Below are positions 20,080-29,944 of a stretch of 64,000 nt of DNA, piece after piece (the stretch's first letter is position 1; each line of letters opens with the position of its first letter). The notes beneath the pieces were generated by a model, which saw only the letters and a list, made by a program, of their open reading frames with translations, ran no database searches and had not been told where the DNA came from. The position numbers and the translations under genes were made by a program. This DNA is from Torulaspora globosa (taxonomy: Eukaryota > Ascomycota > Saccharomycetes > Saccharomycetales > Saccharomycetaceae), in assembly GCF_014133895.1 (NCBI RefSeq), contig NC_050727.1, positions 1,612,001 to 1,676,000 on the forward strand. The letters run 5' to 3'.

Positions 20080-20173
20080 TCGAGTCCGCCTCGGGGTCGT
20101 CTGTCCTAAATAGCACTTTACAGTATTTTCTTCTTGCCTATTGTATTTTTATCATCTTTGCCAAGTATATCCG

Positions 20174-20995
20174 TTAGCTAAGCTTGATTATGTTGGAACT
20201 GGCCGCACCCAGCTCGGCGTCCCGATAGATCAGCCATTGGGACACGTAGATGAAGTCAAACACCAGCGTAACCAGGGCTAATCCGATCTTGCCGAAATTG
20301 GCCGCCAGCGTCGTGGCGCTAAAACCCTGGTCGTTGCTTATCTGCGATACCAGCTGCAACAGCGATGTGACGCCGCCAGTAATGTCAAGCATCACGCTCT
20401 GGATTGCAAACCCCTTCAGGGACTTTCTTTCGTAGTTATGGAACGCCTGCGGCATGTTCTTGATCAAAGACATGGAGATCTTCAAAACGAACAGACTGTT
20501 GCAGTATGACAGGGTCCTCTGGTTGTCCCAGCCTTGGAAGAATATCTGGAAACCAAATCTGACCGTAAGCATGGCAAAAACCACCAAGGAGATTATCCAG
20601 AACTTATGGTAGTAGGGCCTCATCCGGATCTGATGGTTGTCTGCCTTGAATTTCCATAGCTTCTTCCCGTAAATCACTTGGCTCACAAGCACTAAGTTCA
20701 TCACACAGCCATGTAGACAGTACCAGAAGTCGAACTGAGTAACCTTGGGTCTCGTATCTACCGGCTTCCGTCCATCTTTCACGCTTAACGGTGCCGGAAG
20801 CCAAAGATACAGCTGTAAGGTTAACGATATTAGCAGATAGAAGTAACCAGTGGTGTTTAGCACAGCAAAATCTTTGGAAACTGCAGTTGAAGATTTCTGC
20901 TTCCAATTCGTAATAATTGGCGGGTACATCGACACAGACCATGCCCACACATAAATAAAGCCCAGTGCATCTTCAGCCTTCCATTTCTTTACCAT
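20174..20995 (-). CDS. ERS1: Ers1, cystinosin-family lysosomal/vacuolar transporter
   Basis: 273 aa, close to S. cerevisiae Ers1 (260). The protein is polytopic, with two PQ-loop repeats: the first near the N-terminus (SVSMYPPIITNWKQKSSTAVSKDF, about 15-40) and the second in IKNMPQAFHNYERKSLKGFA (about 178-198). Human cystinosin exports cystine from lysosomes with protons; yeast Ers1 complements in part. It sits tail-to-tail with SOL, as SOL2 and ERS1 do on S. cerevisiae chromosome III. Confidence 0.93.
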   Translation of the reverse strand: MVKKWKAEDALGFIYVWAWSVSMYPPIITNWKQKSSTAVSKDFAVLNTTGYFYLLISLTLQLYLWLPAPLSVKDGRKPVDTRPKVTQFDFWYCLHGCVMNLVLVSQVIYGKKLWKFKADNHQIRMRPYYHKFWIISLVVFAMLTVRFGFQIFFQGWDNQRTLSYCNSLFVLKISMSLIKNMPQAFHNYERKSLKGFAIQSVMLDITGGVTSLLQLVSQISNDQGFSATTLAANFGKIGLALVTLVFDFIYVSQWLIYRDAELGAASSNIIKLS

Positions 20996-21233
20996 TCTCG
21001 TGGCAGCTCTTGGCCATAAGACAGAGGAGGGATTCAGCGATGCAACTCACTCAGGAAAGTCTGGCAAGTCCAATATTCTTGACTATACCTACCTCTTCTT
21101 TACTTCCCAAGTCAATGAAAGGGAACTTTGATTAAGCCCTACGCGATGCGGCATAGTAGCAGGAATGGCGATGAGATATCAACACTAAGTAAAAAGTCTA
21201 TAATTGGCTTTATTCTACTAACTTTAACGCAAC

Positions 21234-23078
21234 CTATAAATACGAACCATTACCACTGGCGCGATCACTGTTGGCAGCTCCGTTGTTCGTAGACATGTCG
21301 TAATTGCTTGAAGCCCTCTCGAAAAGGTACCGGCCGTCCTGCAGCGAGTATTCATAGTCTTCATCCATTTGTGAACGGCCACCGAAGTTGAAGCTATCTT
21401 CTGTTAAAACGGATGGTCTTCTGGGGTCGTTGCCTTGCAGAGAGTCAATTTCGCCGACTGGCTCATACATCATCATGCCGAAAAATTGGTAGTAGTATTC
21501 TTCCCCCAGCACTTTCAGCAGTACTTTCTGCTTGAGATCGAACTTGTAGCTCAGTATGGTAACTGCGAGGAACAGACTCGGCAGATACTTGTTCAGGTAG
21601 CCAACCAGCGGTATAACGGTCAGGTTATCGTAGAGGGTTGTCTCAAAACTGCTCTTGACTCTGTTCTTAGTCTGAGAGGGAACTAGCACCATGAAGTTAA
21701 AACATAGCGGGAATAACAACCTGCTAGAGTACAAGGAGTAATACAGCGCGTTCGTCGGATTACTCCTACCATTCGGTATCAAGTGGAAGTTGCTGAATTT
21801 AAATCTGCTCATTGCGTAAAGGGAGACGAAAGTGTTGTATGCAAATATAATGAGTTCGAGAGCAAAGTTGTACCAACGGTTCCCATCGAAAATCCAGCCA
21901 TGGCCCCATTTGGTGGGCGTCATCTCCAGGTAAACGATAAGCAGGGATAGGGTGACAGATATGGCTGCCAGAAGGAGTATCGCGACGCCTTTAACGTATC
22001 TAAATGCGGAGGAAGCAGAGGACAAACTGTTGCTGGACTGAGACTGCGCCAGAATGTGAATAATAGAATTCGAGTGGGTTTGGTAATGGAGGAAATTATA
22101 GTAATGCGTGATAAATTCATTGTAATATTTGTTGAGTTTGTCCAAGCTTGTGACCGTCAAAGAGCTTGAGCCCGGGATAAGGTTCGATATCGACACATCC
22201 GTCTCGTTCAAAGTACCGCGTACTTCCAACTTGCAATCATTCAGCATTTGAGCAAACACAACATCGCCATTGTTGGGCTCCGGGATGCTCAGTATCCTGT
22301 CTGCACTCTCCAGCATGTTCATCCGACTGTCGTTCAAATCATCATTCGTCTTGCTCAGCTCGACAAAGTACCGATTGATGCTGTCGCTTGTAGGCAACCG
22401 ACCGACTGCGTACAAGTTCTTAGGGAAGATTATGAGACCGATGGAAAGCAAAATCAAGGTATAGCTCAACGAGTAGAGATGCGACAGAGAAATGATGAGC
22501 GGTTTGAAATCGCTCAAACTGTGACCCGTACTCGTCAGCAAATAAACCACCCCACAAACGAGTCCCAGCAGGCAGAGCAGATAAAACTTCAGGTTCTGGA
22601 AAATAGCACGGATCAAACGCTCCCATATCGGGGACCGCTGCTGCGTGCCGGACGCTTCTTTAGCACATGCGTATTTCAGAGTGCAGTAGGATATCAGCAC
22701 TGGTATGACGAACCAGCAAGTCACGAACTCGAGCCAGTACACCAGCAGCCACGCGACACGAAAGATGCGCTGTTCAGCTGCCGCATCCAATTCCAGAACT
22801 GCTGCCACGTTGATCCCCAGGCTGCTGGTCGGGCCACTGGCAGTGCTATTCTGCGGAGACGATAAATCTGCGGGTGCAGCAGCCCTTGTAGCGTAAAAGA
22901 CATCCAATGGAAGCAAATAAGCGGTAAATAGCAAAATCACCAAATTGCACGTCAATATCGTCAAAGTCAAAGGAAACGTGTTCTTGTGCAGTTTAAAGGA
23001 GAAGTATCGATTGACCACCGCAAAGGAGTACGCTAACGCCAGCACGCAAGCAAAAAGCAAAACGTTTAACAGCCACAT
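21234..23078 (-). CDS. LMBR1-family multi-pass membrane protein
   Basis: 614 aa with about nine predicted membrane segments in the arrangement typical of LMBR1/LMBD-like proteins: five N-terminal helices with a short luminal loop after the second, a long cytoplasmic loop (about 225-360), then four more helices. Recognisable family patterns include WLLVYWLEFVTCWFVIP and RFKFSNFHLIPNG. The tail is hydrophilic and ends in an Asn/Ser/Gly-rich stretch. I know of no S. cerevisiae counterpart at this locus, though fission yeast and many fungi have LMBR1-family members. Function in fungi is not established. The start is the ATG at 23078. A 0.9-kb region separates it from EGO2. Confidence 0.8.
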   Translation of the reverse strand: MWLLNVLLFACVLALAYSFAVVNRYFSFKLHKNTFPLTLTILTCNLVILLFTAYLLPLDVFYATRAAAPADLSSPQNSTASGPTSSLGINVAAVLELDAAAEQRIFRVAWLLVYWLEFVTCWFVIPVLISYCTLKYACAKEASGTQQRSPIWERLIRAIFQNLKFYLLCLLGLVCGVVYLLTSTGHSLSDFKPLIISLSHLYSLSYTLILLSIGLIIFPKNLYAVGRLPTSDSINRYFVELSKTNDDLNDSRMNMLESADRILSIPEPNNGDVVFAQMLNDCKLEVRGTLNETDVSISNLIPGSSSLTVTSLDKLNKYYNEFITHYYNFLHYQTHSNSIIHILAQSQSSNSLSSASSAFRYVKGVAILLLAAISVTLSLLIVYLEMTPTKWGHGWIFDGNRWYNFALELIIFAYNTFVSLYAMSRFKFSNFHLIPNGRSNPTNALYYSLYSSRLLFPLCFNFMVLVPSQTKNRVKSSFETTLYDNLTVIPLVGYLNKYLPSLFLAVTILSYKFDLKQKVLLKVLGEEYYYQFFGMMMYEPVGEIDSLQGNDPRRPSVLTEDSFNFGGRSQMDEDYEYSLQDGRYLFERASSNYDMSTNNGAANSDRASGNGSYL

Positions 23079-23987
23079 GCCACAATCGGTTTCTTCCTAA
23101 ATCCACCTCAGCAACCCTTTAGGACGATCTTTTGTGAGCCCTGGTCTTCATAAACCAGGCTTCATTAAGATCACTTAAAGTTACTCGTTAACGCGCGTCC
23201 CAATAAGCTTCGAACAACGCTGATGAGAGCTCAAAACAGAGAGAAGTGTCTTGTCGTGTCTCATCGACTTCAGAAAGGCTTCAATGACTTGCCTAAACAC
23301 CCCAGCCTTCGGTCCCTGCCAGAGTTGATCAATTCTGGACTGGTATCTTGAACAGCTTCCTCATTGAGCGTCTTGAGCACCTCGTCAGCGCCGTGAGCTC
23401 TCCGGGGGACCAGCAGGCGTCGCATTCTGAGTCTCCCTGGCAGATCTAGACCGTAGAGCTTGCGCTAGCAGTGCTCCCTCAATCAGGGGAGCACCCAGCC
23501 TTACTCGCAACAGGGCGTCGGAGTTGCACCTCGCAGGCTGTGGTGGCAGCCTGCGGCATCCGCATCAGTTATGGAGTGCTCTGGCAGCACTAGGAGGTCC
23601 CAGGCTCAATTCTAAAATTCTCGCAAACGCCCAACACCCTGCCCCTACCGTTGTGCTGGAAAGGGCGCTTCTGGCATTCTTGGGCTTCTCGGTGCTGGTA
23701 CTCCCTTGTGAACTCAGGCGATACCACAAAGGATACATCCCTCGGTAGTAGCTGCAGCTTTGCTAGAGGTCTTCTTCAGTGGGTTTCCCGTCGGGTGTTC
23801 GGAGCAGTTCTGGAGTCAGGGAGTATCTGGATCACTTCTTGCTCAGTTGCATCCGTATATAAACGCCACAAGCGTGTCTGATCTCTCCCATACCGTTCTT
23901 TAGCTCAGTGTTTACATAGCATCGCTTGAAGTTCAAACCTTTATTCAGCGAGGGAACTATCACACAGCAAGACCTAGTAGTACGAAC
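23079..23987. other. Long GC-rich intergenic region with strong hairpins
   Basis: About 0.9 kb between two divergent genes, the longest ordinary gap in the window. It is visibly richer in G and C than other intergenic DNA here, and contains three short perfect hairpins within 120 bp: 23471-23478/23487-23494, 23532-23540/23547-23555 and 23575-23580/23586-23591. TATATAAACG at about 23857 is a plausible EGO2 TATA box. No conventional gene is evident; a structured RNA or decayed coding sequence is possible (see findings). Confidence 0.6.
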
Positions 23988-24233
23988 ATGTCGAAGCCAT
24001 TGACCCTGGAGGAGGCCATCCCAAAGGCCATTGGTACCCTGTCGTTTGACGAGGACAACCAGCTGATCGAGTCGACCGGCATTGGCAAGGACAGAGTCAG
24101 CGATATTATCGAGATTGCCCAGATGGAACTGGACAAGGACGGCTACGGTGTTGTTTCTGACAAGGACGTCTTAGTCAATGTATTCAAGCAGGCTGGGAAG
24201 ACTGTGGTTGTGTATACCCCGAACGAGGAGTAG
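23988..24233 (+). CDS. EGO2: Ego2-like subunit of the EGO (Ragulator-like) complex
   Basis: 81 aa, compared with 75 in S. cerevisiae Ego2 (YCR075W-A). The core ...GTLSFDEDNQLIESTGIG... matches the Ego2/LAMTOR5-like roadblock fold (GTIAFD...VIESTGVG in Ego2, from memory), and the C-terminal strand KTVVVYTP fits the equivalent position. In S. cerevisiae Ego1-Ego2-Ego3 anchor the Gtr1-Gtr2 GTPases on the vacuole for TORC1 activation by amino acids. The position between ERS1 and FUB1 matches YCR075W-A. S. cerevisiae EGO4 (YNR034W-A) would be the duplicate of the same ancestor. Confidence 0.88.
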   Translation: MSKPLTLEEAIPKAIGTLSFDEDNQLIESTGIGKDRVSDIIEIAQMELDKDGYGVVSDKDVLVNVFKQAGKTVVVYTPNEE

Positions 24234-24301
24234 TTTACAACTAACTAAGACAACTATTTAACGATAACGATATTGCACCTATGTAGCTGTGAAAAAAGAG
24301 C

Positions 24302-25165
24302 CTAGATGAAACCGCCTCCGCCGAACCCAAACCCGCTGGAGCCGGGACCAGTGGTGCCTCCGAAGCCTGGGCGGCCGTACGGGTCGTCGAACTTGGCGCC
24401 GGGGATCCAGCCTGGCCCACGTAGCTTGCCCTCTTCTTCTTCCTGTCTCTTGGCCTGGTCCCGCAACGGGTCAAAGGTCATACCGCCCTGATCGTGGCCA
24501 GGCCGTACCGGCGGCATTTGCGAGGTGGGATCAGCCAGGTTTGGGTATTTCTGCCCCGTTGGATAAAGATCACTGTCGCCGTATCCGGACTGTGGACCTC
24601 TGACGTCCGCCGGGCTTGCGCGCTCGTCATGTATCTGGTACTCGTCCTCGAAACCTGGCATATCTGGCGGTCTCCTGAACGTCGAACTGGGAGGGGCGTT
24701 CCCTTGCAATCTGCCTCTGTCGATGTCTAGAGCCATCGATCCTCTCTGCATTACTTGCTCAGTCTCTACTTGCTTCAGCTCTGCGGGCACTTCGAGCCGC
24801 AACTTGTCACCAATTCTACGTAGGACGTGAACGAATTCATCCTTCTTGATGCTACTCCTGTAGCTCTCATATTCCAGTGGTAGCGGCAGATCCTGGCTTA
24901 TTGCAAGGTCCTCATCATACAGAAAGATAGCCTGACCCAAAGACCTATCGTCCTCGCTGTCGAACAGCGATACCATGCATTTCTTGCCTTCTTCTATTAC
25001 GACACCAACAATATCGATTTGGGTTCCTTCCTTCTTACTGCTCACTGAAGCCTTAGTCGTGCTACCTTCTCTTTGCCAGTTCACAGGCTCATAACTTGCA
25101 CGCAATGTCTGCAGACATTCAATCACCAGCCGTACACTCAACTCCAACCTATCTTGGACGATCAT
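24302..25165 (-). CDS. FUB1: Fub1, PI31-like proteasome-binding protein
   Basis: 287 aa (S. cerevisiae Fub1 250). The N-terminal half (about 1-150) matches the PI31/FP dimerisation fold. The C-terminal half is Pro/Gly/Asp-rich with DPLRDQA near 235 and ends in a Gly/Phe-rich tail (...GFGFGGGGFI) typical of PI31 proteins, whose C-terminus inserts into the 20S proteasome chamber. Fub1 was named for a role in silencing-boundary function. Gene order EGO2-FUB1-PAT1 is as in YCR075W-A to YCR077C. Confidence 0.92.
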   Translation of the reverse strand: MIVQDRLELSVRLVIECLQTLRASYEPVNWQREGSTTKASVSSKKEGTQIDIVGVVIEEGKKCMVSLFDSEDDRSLGQAIFLYDEDLAISQDLPLPLEYESYRSSIKKDEFVHVLRRIGDKLRLEVPAELKQVETEQVMQRGSMALDIDRGRLQGNAPPSSTFRRPPDMPGFEDEYQIHDERASPADVRGPQSGYGDSDLYPTGQKYPNLADPTSQMPPVRPGHDQGGMTFDPLRDQAKRQEEEEGKLRGPGWIPGAKFDDPYGRPGFGGTTGPGSSGFGFGGGGFI

Positions 25166-25313
25166 GGCTAACTCCAGCCTCTGATTCTAAGTTATAGTGG
25201 TATACCGTACTGCAAGTTAGCGATAAGTTAGACCCTTTTTTTATTACATCTGAACGAATTCACTCTTACGTACATATATACAACCTGTTGCTATGAAACA
25301 GTCTTCTGGGAGC

Positions 25314-27917
25314 TCATTTCAGCTCTGTGATCTCACCATCTCTGGCAACAAGCCCCATGACATTCAGGAATAAGTTTAGGTCCTGATATAGCTTGTCTTT
25401 CTTGTACTGTGATGCGGTGGCATCCTCTTGGGACTTGCCGAGCTCCTCCGCGACACTGATGGTGCCGAAGATTTCATCCCTGATCTCGTCGATTATTATG
25501 CGCTGATGGTTAAGCTTTCCGCTCAAGGCCAGTGAAGCCAAGAACTGCCAGATGTATGCCTGATCGTACGAGGCCGTCAGAGCCTTTGGCACTGCTTGGG
25601 ACGAACCGGCACCATGAGCTGGCCGTGAAGTTGCCTGTACGATCTTTTCCATGTATTCTTTTGGTGGGAAGACTAGGAAAAGCTTGGTCTCCAAGGAAGT
25701 GAATAACTTGTCATACACTTCGTTCCAGGCTGATATTTCTGGCGAGGATAGAACGTTTGTTCTGTTGATGTCCTGTCTAATGAGAGCAGCACGAGAAATT
25801 AAAACCGTGATCAAATTCAAACCAATTTTAGAAGTGGAGATGAATGATACGTTATTGTTCTTGATCAGATAGAGCAGTAAACCCATAATCTCGATAAAGT
25901 TAGCACTGCTTGATAGAAACGACACAATTATCTTTAGAAAGACAGCTTGGAACAGCTCGATTTGTTTCAACTGAGATTCGCTGGGGGATGTGTTTGTCTT
26001 GTATGAGCTGATTATAATAATGTTCAAGTGCGATAGTTCACCGAAGAAAGTTTGCAATAACTTTAATTTCTGAGCGTTGTCAAGGAAGTTGAAGATACGA
26101 GGCATGATCTTGATACCTTTGTCAAAAGAAAGCATGGATATGAATGGACAGACTTCGTAAGAACTGTCCCCAATATGTAAAGCTTCCCACAGGGTAGTAC
26201 TGTCAACGGCATTGCCACCTCTTAATTGAGCTTCGAGCTCAAGCACTTCTTCATAAACAGTTTCGATCAAAGACAAAACAAACTTCCTACCACCGGAGCG
26301 CGACAACACAGAGTTTTGGTCCACGGATGTGAAAGCGTAGGAAGATCTTCTTCTTGCTCGGGATTGTTGGCTAATTTCCACCTGATCTAGAGATTCAGTG
26401 ACAACATTGAGCGCTTGATTTCCACCGCGCGACAATTTACTATCATCGGCACTGTCATCTCCTGTTTTGTGCACTGGGATTTGCAGCTGTCTGCGAGGAG
26501 CTTTACTGTTCATTGAGGAGGAGATTCTACCGAGAACGCCTTCGCGAGCAGCATCTGAATGGTCTTTGTTCTTCTGAGGTCTTTCTTTAGCAACTGTCAC
26601 AGCTTTCTCGACTTGGCTCTGCATTCTCTGCAATGCCACATCCGCACGCTTGTAGCGACCTCCGAGCCTATGGCCCGAATGCTCAAGATAAGCACGGGCA
26701 ATCAAGTCTTTGTTCGATTCTCCCACGACACCACCACGTTGAATGATCTTGTACACTTGGAAGTAGAAATCTTCGTTGTATGGATCTTCAGTGACGATTT
26801 GCGACAGCTGATATCTGGTGATAAAGTCCTTGTCACGGGGAGTCATCAAACCTGAGTGCTTCAAAATCTTTTCCACCTTCGCTTGACGGATTTGCAGCCG
26901 CTTTTGCTCCTCAGGAGTCATGGGTTCTCTCCTTGTTTGACCACGATTAGATCTTCCGTGTTCCCTTGGCGTTTGGGGTGGCGAAATCATTGGCTGGGGG
27001 GACGATGGTTGCTGTTGCTGCTGCTGAGAGGGCTGAGCCTGAAGTGTCTGAAGGCGTTGCTGTTGAGGAGAAAGGGCCCGCTGAACCGGTTGGCGTCCTG
27101 GAGAAGCATTTTGCGCGGCACTAGCATTCTGATCAACTGACTGCAGCCTCTGAGCATCCCTCGCTTCGCTCGGTGGTTCAGTTTGCGAGCTGGGAGGAGG
27201 TGGAAACATTCCCGGGAATTGATGGTTAGGAGCATGACCCTGTGGCACGTTGTAGGCTTGATTGAACATAGCTGGCATGTTCTGGAACTGCGGTGGCATA
27301 CCTTGCACGCCTGGCTGCATGCCCCGTGGCGGATATGGCGATGGGAACTGGTTTCCAAACGGAACGTTTGGCCCAGGCCCCGCCTGCGCTTGCGGCTGCT
27401 GAGGAAACCCCTGTGGTGGGGCGGGCATACCGTAACCGGGAGGCGGCATAGCCATGAACCCTGGTTGTCCTCCCATCTGTCTGTGACGCTGCTGTCTTTC
27501 AAGCTCCTCCATCGACAAGGTCTGCGACTGTTCCTGTGCCTGTGCTGGCGTCACGCCGCTACTCCACAGCGATTCCATAGGTCTCAAATCAACAGAAGCA
27601 TCAAGTGGCTGTCGCGTTGAATGCTCTACACCAGATCTGGCGACAGCAACGTACGACCTACCGCCTGACGCATACGATGAACTCGCTGCGGCCCCACTAG
27701 GCCCAGAATTACCATTTCCATGACCGAAATCAAAATCAGTACCCAGCTCGGCACCTGCCCCAAACGTTTCGTCGTTCAAAAAGTCCTCCTCCTCGGCCTC
27801 GTACTCCCCAAGTCCCTTATATGTGTCTTCAAAGTCCAATGGGCTCTCTTTCTCGTGACTGTCGCCATTCCTTTCCCTGGAATGCCGTCCAGACGCATCA
27901 AACCCAAAGAATGACAT
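25314..27917 (-). CDS. PAT1: Pat1, mRNA decapping activator
   Basis: 867 aa starting at the ATG at 27917 (MSFFGFDASG, the conserved Pat1 start). The open frame extends four codons upstream, but only to a GTG. The N-terminal region has DFEDTYKGLGEYEAEEEDFLNDETFG, the conserved Dhh1-binding segment. Residues about 100-330 are Pro/Gln-rich low complexity with methionine-proline stretches. The C-terminal part (about 450-867) is the alpha-helical PatC domain that binds Lsm1-7 and Dcp2. Pat1 acts in P-bodies to link deadenylation to decapping. Confidence 0.96.
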   Translation of the reverse strand: MSFFGFDASGRHSRERNGDSHEKESPLDFEDTYKGLGEYEAEEEDFLNDETFGAGAELGTDFDFGHGNGNSGPSGAAASSSYASGGRSYVAVARSGVEHSTRQPLDASVDLRPMESLWSSGVTPAQAQEQSQTLSMEELERQQRHRQMGGQPGFMAMPPPGYGMPAPPQGFPQQPQAQAGPGPNVPFGNQFPSPYPPRGMQPGVQGMPPQFQNMPAMFNQAYNVPQGHAPNHQFPGMFPPPPSSQTEPPSEARDAQRLQSVDQNASAAQNASPGRQPVQRALSPQQQRLQTLQAQPSQQQQQQPSSPQPMISPPQTPREHGRSNRGQTRREPMTPEEQKRLQIRQAKVEKILKHSGLMTPRDKDFITRYQLSQIVTEDPYNEDFYFQVYKIIQRGGVVGESNKDLIARAYLEHSGHRLGGRYKRADVALQRMQSQVEKAVTVAKERPQKNKDHSDAAREGVLGRISSSMNSKAPRRQLQIPVHKTGDDSADDSKLSRGGNQALNVVTESLDQVEISQQSRARRRSSYAFTSVDQNSVLSRSGGRKFVLSLIETVYEEVLELEAQLRGGNAVDSTTLWEALHIGDSSYEVCPFISMLSFDKGIKIMPRIFNFLDNAQKLKLLQTFFGELSHLNIIIISSYKTNTSPSESQLKQIELFQAVFLKIIVSFLSSSANFIEIMGLLLYLIKNNNVSFISTSKIGLNLITVLISRAALIRQDINRTNVLSSPEISAWNEVYDKLFTSLETKLFLVFPPKEYMEKIVQATSRPAHGAGSSQAVPKALTASYDQAYIWQFLASLALSGKLNHQRIIIDEIRDEIFGTISVAEELGKSQEDATASQYKKDKLYQDLNLFLNVMGLVARDGEITELK

Positions 27918-28105
27918 TGCAAACGCCACTGCGAGCCTCTACCCTTCTAAATGAACCGTCCAGTAGTCTTCTAGCGGCCTTTAAAGCTTCAAGAACCTTG
28001 TTTGTTCTCCATAGTGCTTGTTGTTGAAAAATTGCACCAAGTCACTACATACGCCCACTATGAAGAATGGCCAAATACTATAAGGCTATGTCTATATAAG
28101 AGGCG

Positions 28106-29110
28106 CTAGTAGACCACTTTCCTGCCCGTGATGGTTCTCCGGGCTTGCTGCTGCTGTAGCTCGTCGTCCGCCTCGTCCTCGTCGACCTTGGCTCTGTTCA
28201 GAACTTTGATGAAGGAATCCACTCTGTATCTCATCCTCGAGTGCATGTAGGCTTTGGAACACTTGATGTGGTAGTGGAAGTAGTTGCGGAACAGCGTGAG
28301 CTGCGACACGGTCGAGAACTGGAGCTCTTGCGTCTGGAAGTGGCGCGGAAACAGCACAAATGTAATGAATCTTCTGCTGGAGTCCGGCACGGTCGCAGCC
28401 ACCGGCTGCGACCGCTGCTGGATCTCCAGCGGTGGCTCGTGCGAGAAAAGCACCTGCGGCGCAGACTGGATCGTCCGGTTTCTCTTACGAGCGTCGACAA
28501 ACTCCTGCAGAAACACCTTCCCGAACACCTTGTCTGTCTCGTCCTGGAAGATGGTCTCGAAGATCACCGTGATCCGATCGCTCGCGGACTTGATGAACAG
28601 GTTCTCGTCATCCCGGTACCGGATCGTGTGCAGTGTCGACGACTCGAGCGAGCCACCGCTCTCGCCGCCAGCTGCCGCGCTGGCGTTGCTCAGCTCCACG
28701 AACTCGTCAAAGGCCAGCTGGAACGGATAGCTCAGGATCAGCGTTTTCAGCAGCGAAAGCTGCGCGACCGCCTCCGGCTGCACCTGTTTCAGATCCACTT
28801 GCAACGTGTAGTCGTATCCACTCTCCACCTCACGGCTCACCTGCACTCCGGGCTGCCCAACGTACTTGGACTCGAGGAACGCTGTGAGACCAGCACCGCC
28901 GCGGCACGCGGCCACACTCTGCCAAGCCTTCGTCCTGATACTCACGTACAGCAGCGTCTTGTCGCTGCTGTCATTCGAGATGTGTAGCGTTGTATAGTCG
29001 AAGTCAGACACGATTCGGTCCAATGTCAGTGGGCTGCCCGCCCGGCACGCCTCCACGGCCTCCCCAAACGTTTTCTGCACCAGCAGATTCTGTGGCTGCA
29101 GCTGCAACAT
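28106..29110 (-). CDS. ARC35: Arc35, ARPC2 subunit of the Arp2/3 complex
   Basis: 334 aa (342 in S. cerevisiae). The start [20 protein letters not shown] and the following [18 protein letters not shown] match the ARPC2 N-terminus. The C-terminal helix ([38 protein letters not shown]) is the conserved segment that contacts ARPC4 and the mother filament. ARPC2 is the structural core of the Arp2/3 actin nucleator. The coding sequence is strongly G/C-biased at third positions. ABP1 in this window encodes an Arp2/3 activator. Confidence 0.95.
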   Translation of the reverse strand: MLQLQPQNLLVQKTFGEAVEACRAGSPLTLDRIVSDFDYTTLHISNDSSDKTLLYVSIRTKAWQSVAACRGGAGLTAFLESKYVGQPGVQVSREVESGYDYTLQVDLKQVQPEAVAQLSLLKTLILSYPFQLAFDEFVELSNASAAAGGESGGSLESSTLHTIRYRDDENLFIKSASDRITVIFETIFQDETDKVFGKVFLQEFVDARKRNRTIQSAPQVLFSHEPPLEIQQRSQPVAATVPDSSRRFITFVLFPRHFQTQELQFSTVSQLTLFRNYFHYHIKCSKAYMHSRMRYRVDSFIKVLNRAKVDEDEADDELQQQQARRTITGRKVVY

Positions 29111-29267
29111 CTCCGATCGCCTGCTAGACTGCTCAATGGCCTGCTAAGTGGCAGTTACTGCTCTTGAAGCCCCTATCGATGAAATACCTGGACTGCAATA
29201 CACGTCGCCTGGCACGACAGGCCTACTTATAGCACTATACAGCGATATACACACGAGAATGGGGTAT

Positions 29268-29756
29268 TTACGCGTCTTTGGAGGGCTTTTTGACGCCGTA
29301 CTTGGACCTGGAGGTGACTCTGTTGACGACACCGCCCAGATCGCCGGCGCCGCGCACCAGGTGGTACTTGACACCGGGCAGGTCCTGGCAACGGCCGCCC
29401 CGAACGTAGACAATGCTGTGTTCCTGGGCATTGTGGCCCTCCCCGGGGATGTATGCGGAAATCACGTTCCCGTTCGTGAGCCTTACTCTGCAGGCCTTCC
29501 GCTGTGCTGAATTGGGCTTTTTGGGCTTGAGCACCATGACTCGCAGAACCACGCCCTTGCGGATCGGGCACCGCTCCAAGTCCGGCGACACGGATACCTT
29601 CTTGCGTTTAGGGGCCTCGACACCGCGTTTGATCTGGTTCAGCGTGGCCCAGGCCACGCTGTAGGTCGAAAACTGCGCCAGCAGGGGCTTCCGCCAGCCC
29701 CGGAGGCCGGCGAAGCCGGCCAACATCGTTCTGCGTCCCAGCAGCGCTGACAACAT
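29268..29756 (-). CDS. MRPS12: Mrps12, mitochondrial ribosomal protein uS12m
   Basis: 162 aa (153 in S. cerevisiae). After an Arg/Leu/Ala-rich presequence (about 1-32) comes a bacterial-type S12 domain: [50 protein letters not shown], and [18 protein letters not shown]. These are the decoding-centre loops of S12. It lies divergent from PTC6 with a short shared promoter. Confidence 0.96.
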   Translation of the reverse strand: MLSALLGRRTMLAGFAGLRGWRKPLLAQFSTYSVAWATLNQIKRGVEAPKRKKVSVSPDLERCPIRKGVVLRVMVLKPKKPNSAQRKACRVRLTNGNVISAYIPGEGHNAQEHSIVYVRGGRCQDLPGVKYHLVRGAGDLGGVVNRVTSRSKYGVKKPSKDA

Positions 29757-29944
29757 CGTCTCCAGTGGATAGCTTCCTGTCTTAGATGGTGAAGTTGTGC
29801 CAAGTCGGTGAACTTAGTGCTAAATTTGACTGTGTGGGCAGTCGCTGGCGACGACCAGGGTTAGCAGTAAGAGAGCTGAAACTTCAAGAAGAGGTGGCCG
29901 TGAGAGGTCCCGTTGGTGCGTTGCAGGGTGCTGGATGTGTAGCG

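Noticed and set aside
23532..23560. Resemblance of AGGCTGTGGTGGC to the start of the yeast SRP RNA (scR1)
   Set aside because: The match is short, the invariant GUAAU is not kept, and I find no S-domain signature downstream.
29786..29944. N-terminal extension of PTC6 from an upstream ATG
   Set aside because: It would leave 30 bp to the divergent MRPS12 start and adds residues not seen in the family. The ATG at 29945 fits better, though the longer form cannot be excluded.
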